NCBI GenBank assembly: GCA_029240475.1
Contig: JAREAF010000297.1
Location: forward strand, 1-5,637
Direction of reading: 5' to 3'
Source: Rhodospirillales bacterium
GTDB taxonomy: Bacteria; Pseudomonadota; Alphaproteobacteria; JAREAF01
Length of the DNA: 5,637 bases
In this document: piece by piece, positions 5,456 through 5,637 of the stretch
Layout: each line of letters starts with the position of its first letter
Numbering within the stretch: the first letter of the stretch is position 1
The notes under the pieces: model-generated
Databases searched by the model: none
What the model was told of the DNA's origin: nothing
The model's input: only the letters and a program-made list of their open reading frames with translations
Program-made: the position numbers and the translations under genes

Positions 5456-5637
5456 ATGGACAAAAGGCGAGACCTTCACGATCCGGCAGGGCGGCCAGCC
5501 GGCGAGGCGGTGAGCGATCCGGTCGACGAGGCGAGCGCCATGTCCTTTCCGGCGAGCGATCCGCCGGCGTGGATCGCGGTGCATCCCGGTTCGCCGCCGC
5601 CGGCCGCCAAGCCTGGCGGACCGGACCGGAAGCCGGC
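5456..5637 (+). CDS. Small SFPASDPPAW-motif protein, cut by window end
   Basis: An open frame runs from the ATG at 5456 to the window edge, 60 codons without a stop. GGGAGG at 5447-5452 lies three bases upstream, a good ribosome binding site. The sequence DPVDEASAMSFPASDPPAWI (about residues 22-41) carries the D-EAS-SFPASDPPAW signature that I recall from many short, uncharacterised proteobacterial proteins. The remaining visible part is polar and rich in Pro, Gly and Ala, with no signal peptide or membrane segment, so a small, probably disordered cytoplasmic protein is expected. It follows trxC by 22 bases and is likely in the same operon. Its function is unknown, and the C-terminus is not visible. 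Confidence 0.78.
   Translation, partial: MDKRRDLHDPAGRPAGEAVSDPVDEASAMSFPASDPPAWIAVHPGSPPPAAKPGGPDRKP

Overview
The window is strongly GC-rich. It carries a tRNA-Arg(ACG) with an encoded CCA end, a DECR-type short-chain reductase, a ClpP-class SDH-family protease, a PsiE-family membrane protein and thioredoxin 2. Together these suggest a proteobacterial chromosome, most likely alphaproteobacterial. That taxonomic call rests on the look of the tRNA and of the small proteins and is an inference. No phage, IS, CRISPR or conjugation genes are visible.

Left part (1-1096): the 5' part of a lipoprotein gene runs leftwards out of the window. It is followed by about 680 bases without an intact gene. 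This gap holds a roughly 106-base decayed copy of part of the reductase gene found 2.2 kb to the right, then an AT-richer stretch ending in two strong hairpins just before the next gene.

Middle part (1097-3178): a small Sec-exported protein with an LTDAQMDSVTAG motif is followed by a hairpin and an exported, cysteine-rich protein that resembles a pre-peptidase C-terminal (PPC) type beta domain. Next comes a complete SDR gene whose active-site residues match 2,4-dienoyl-CoA reductases. A terminator-like hairpin follows it.

Right part (3283-5637): a tRNA-Arg gene with a candidate promoter is followed by a tight same-strand cluster: SDH/ClpP-class protease, PsiE-family protein, trxC, and a small protein with an SFPASDPPAW motif (cut by the window edge). 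Two of these genes look damaged. The protease has a one-base frameshift that fits loss of one G. The PsiE gene lacks its last membrane helix and runs out of frame into trxC. A perfect 9-bp inverted repeat abuts the protease ribosome binding site. The cluster looks like an envelope, stress and redox group, but no joint function can be shown from sequence alone.

I found no clearly new multi-gene system. The points most worth checking are the two disrupted genes, the displaced reductase fragment, the small exported protein with its upstream hairpins, and the hairpin at the protease start.
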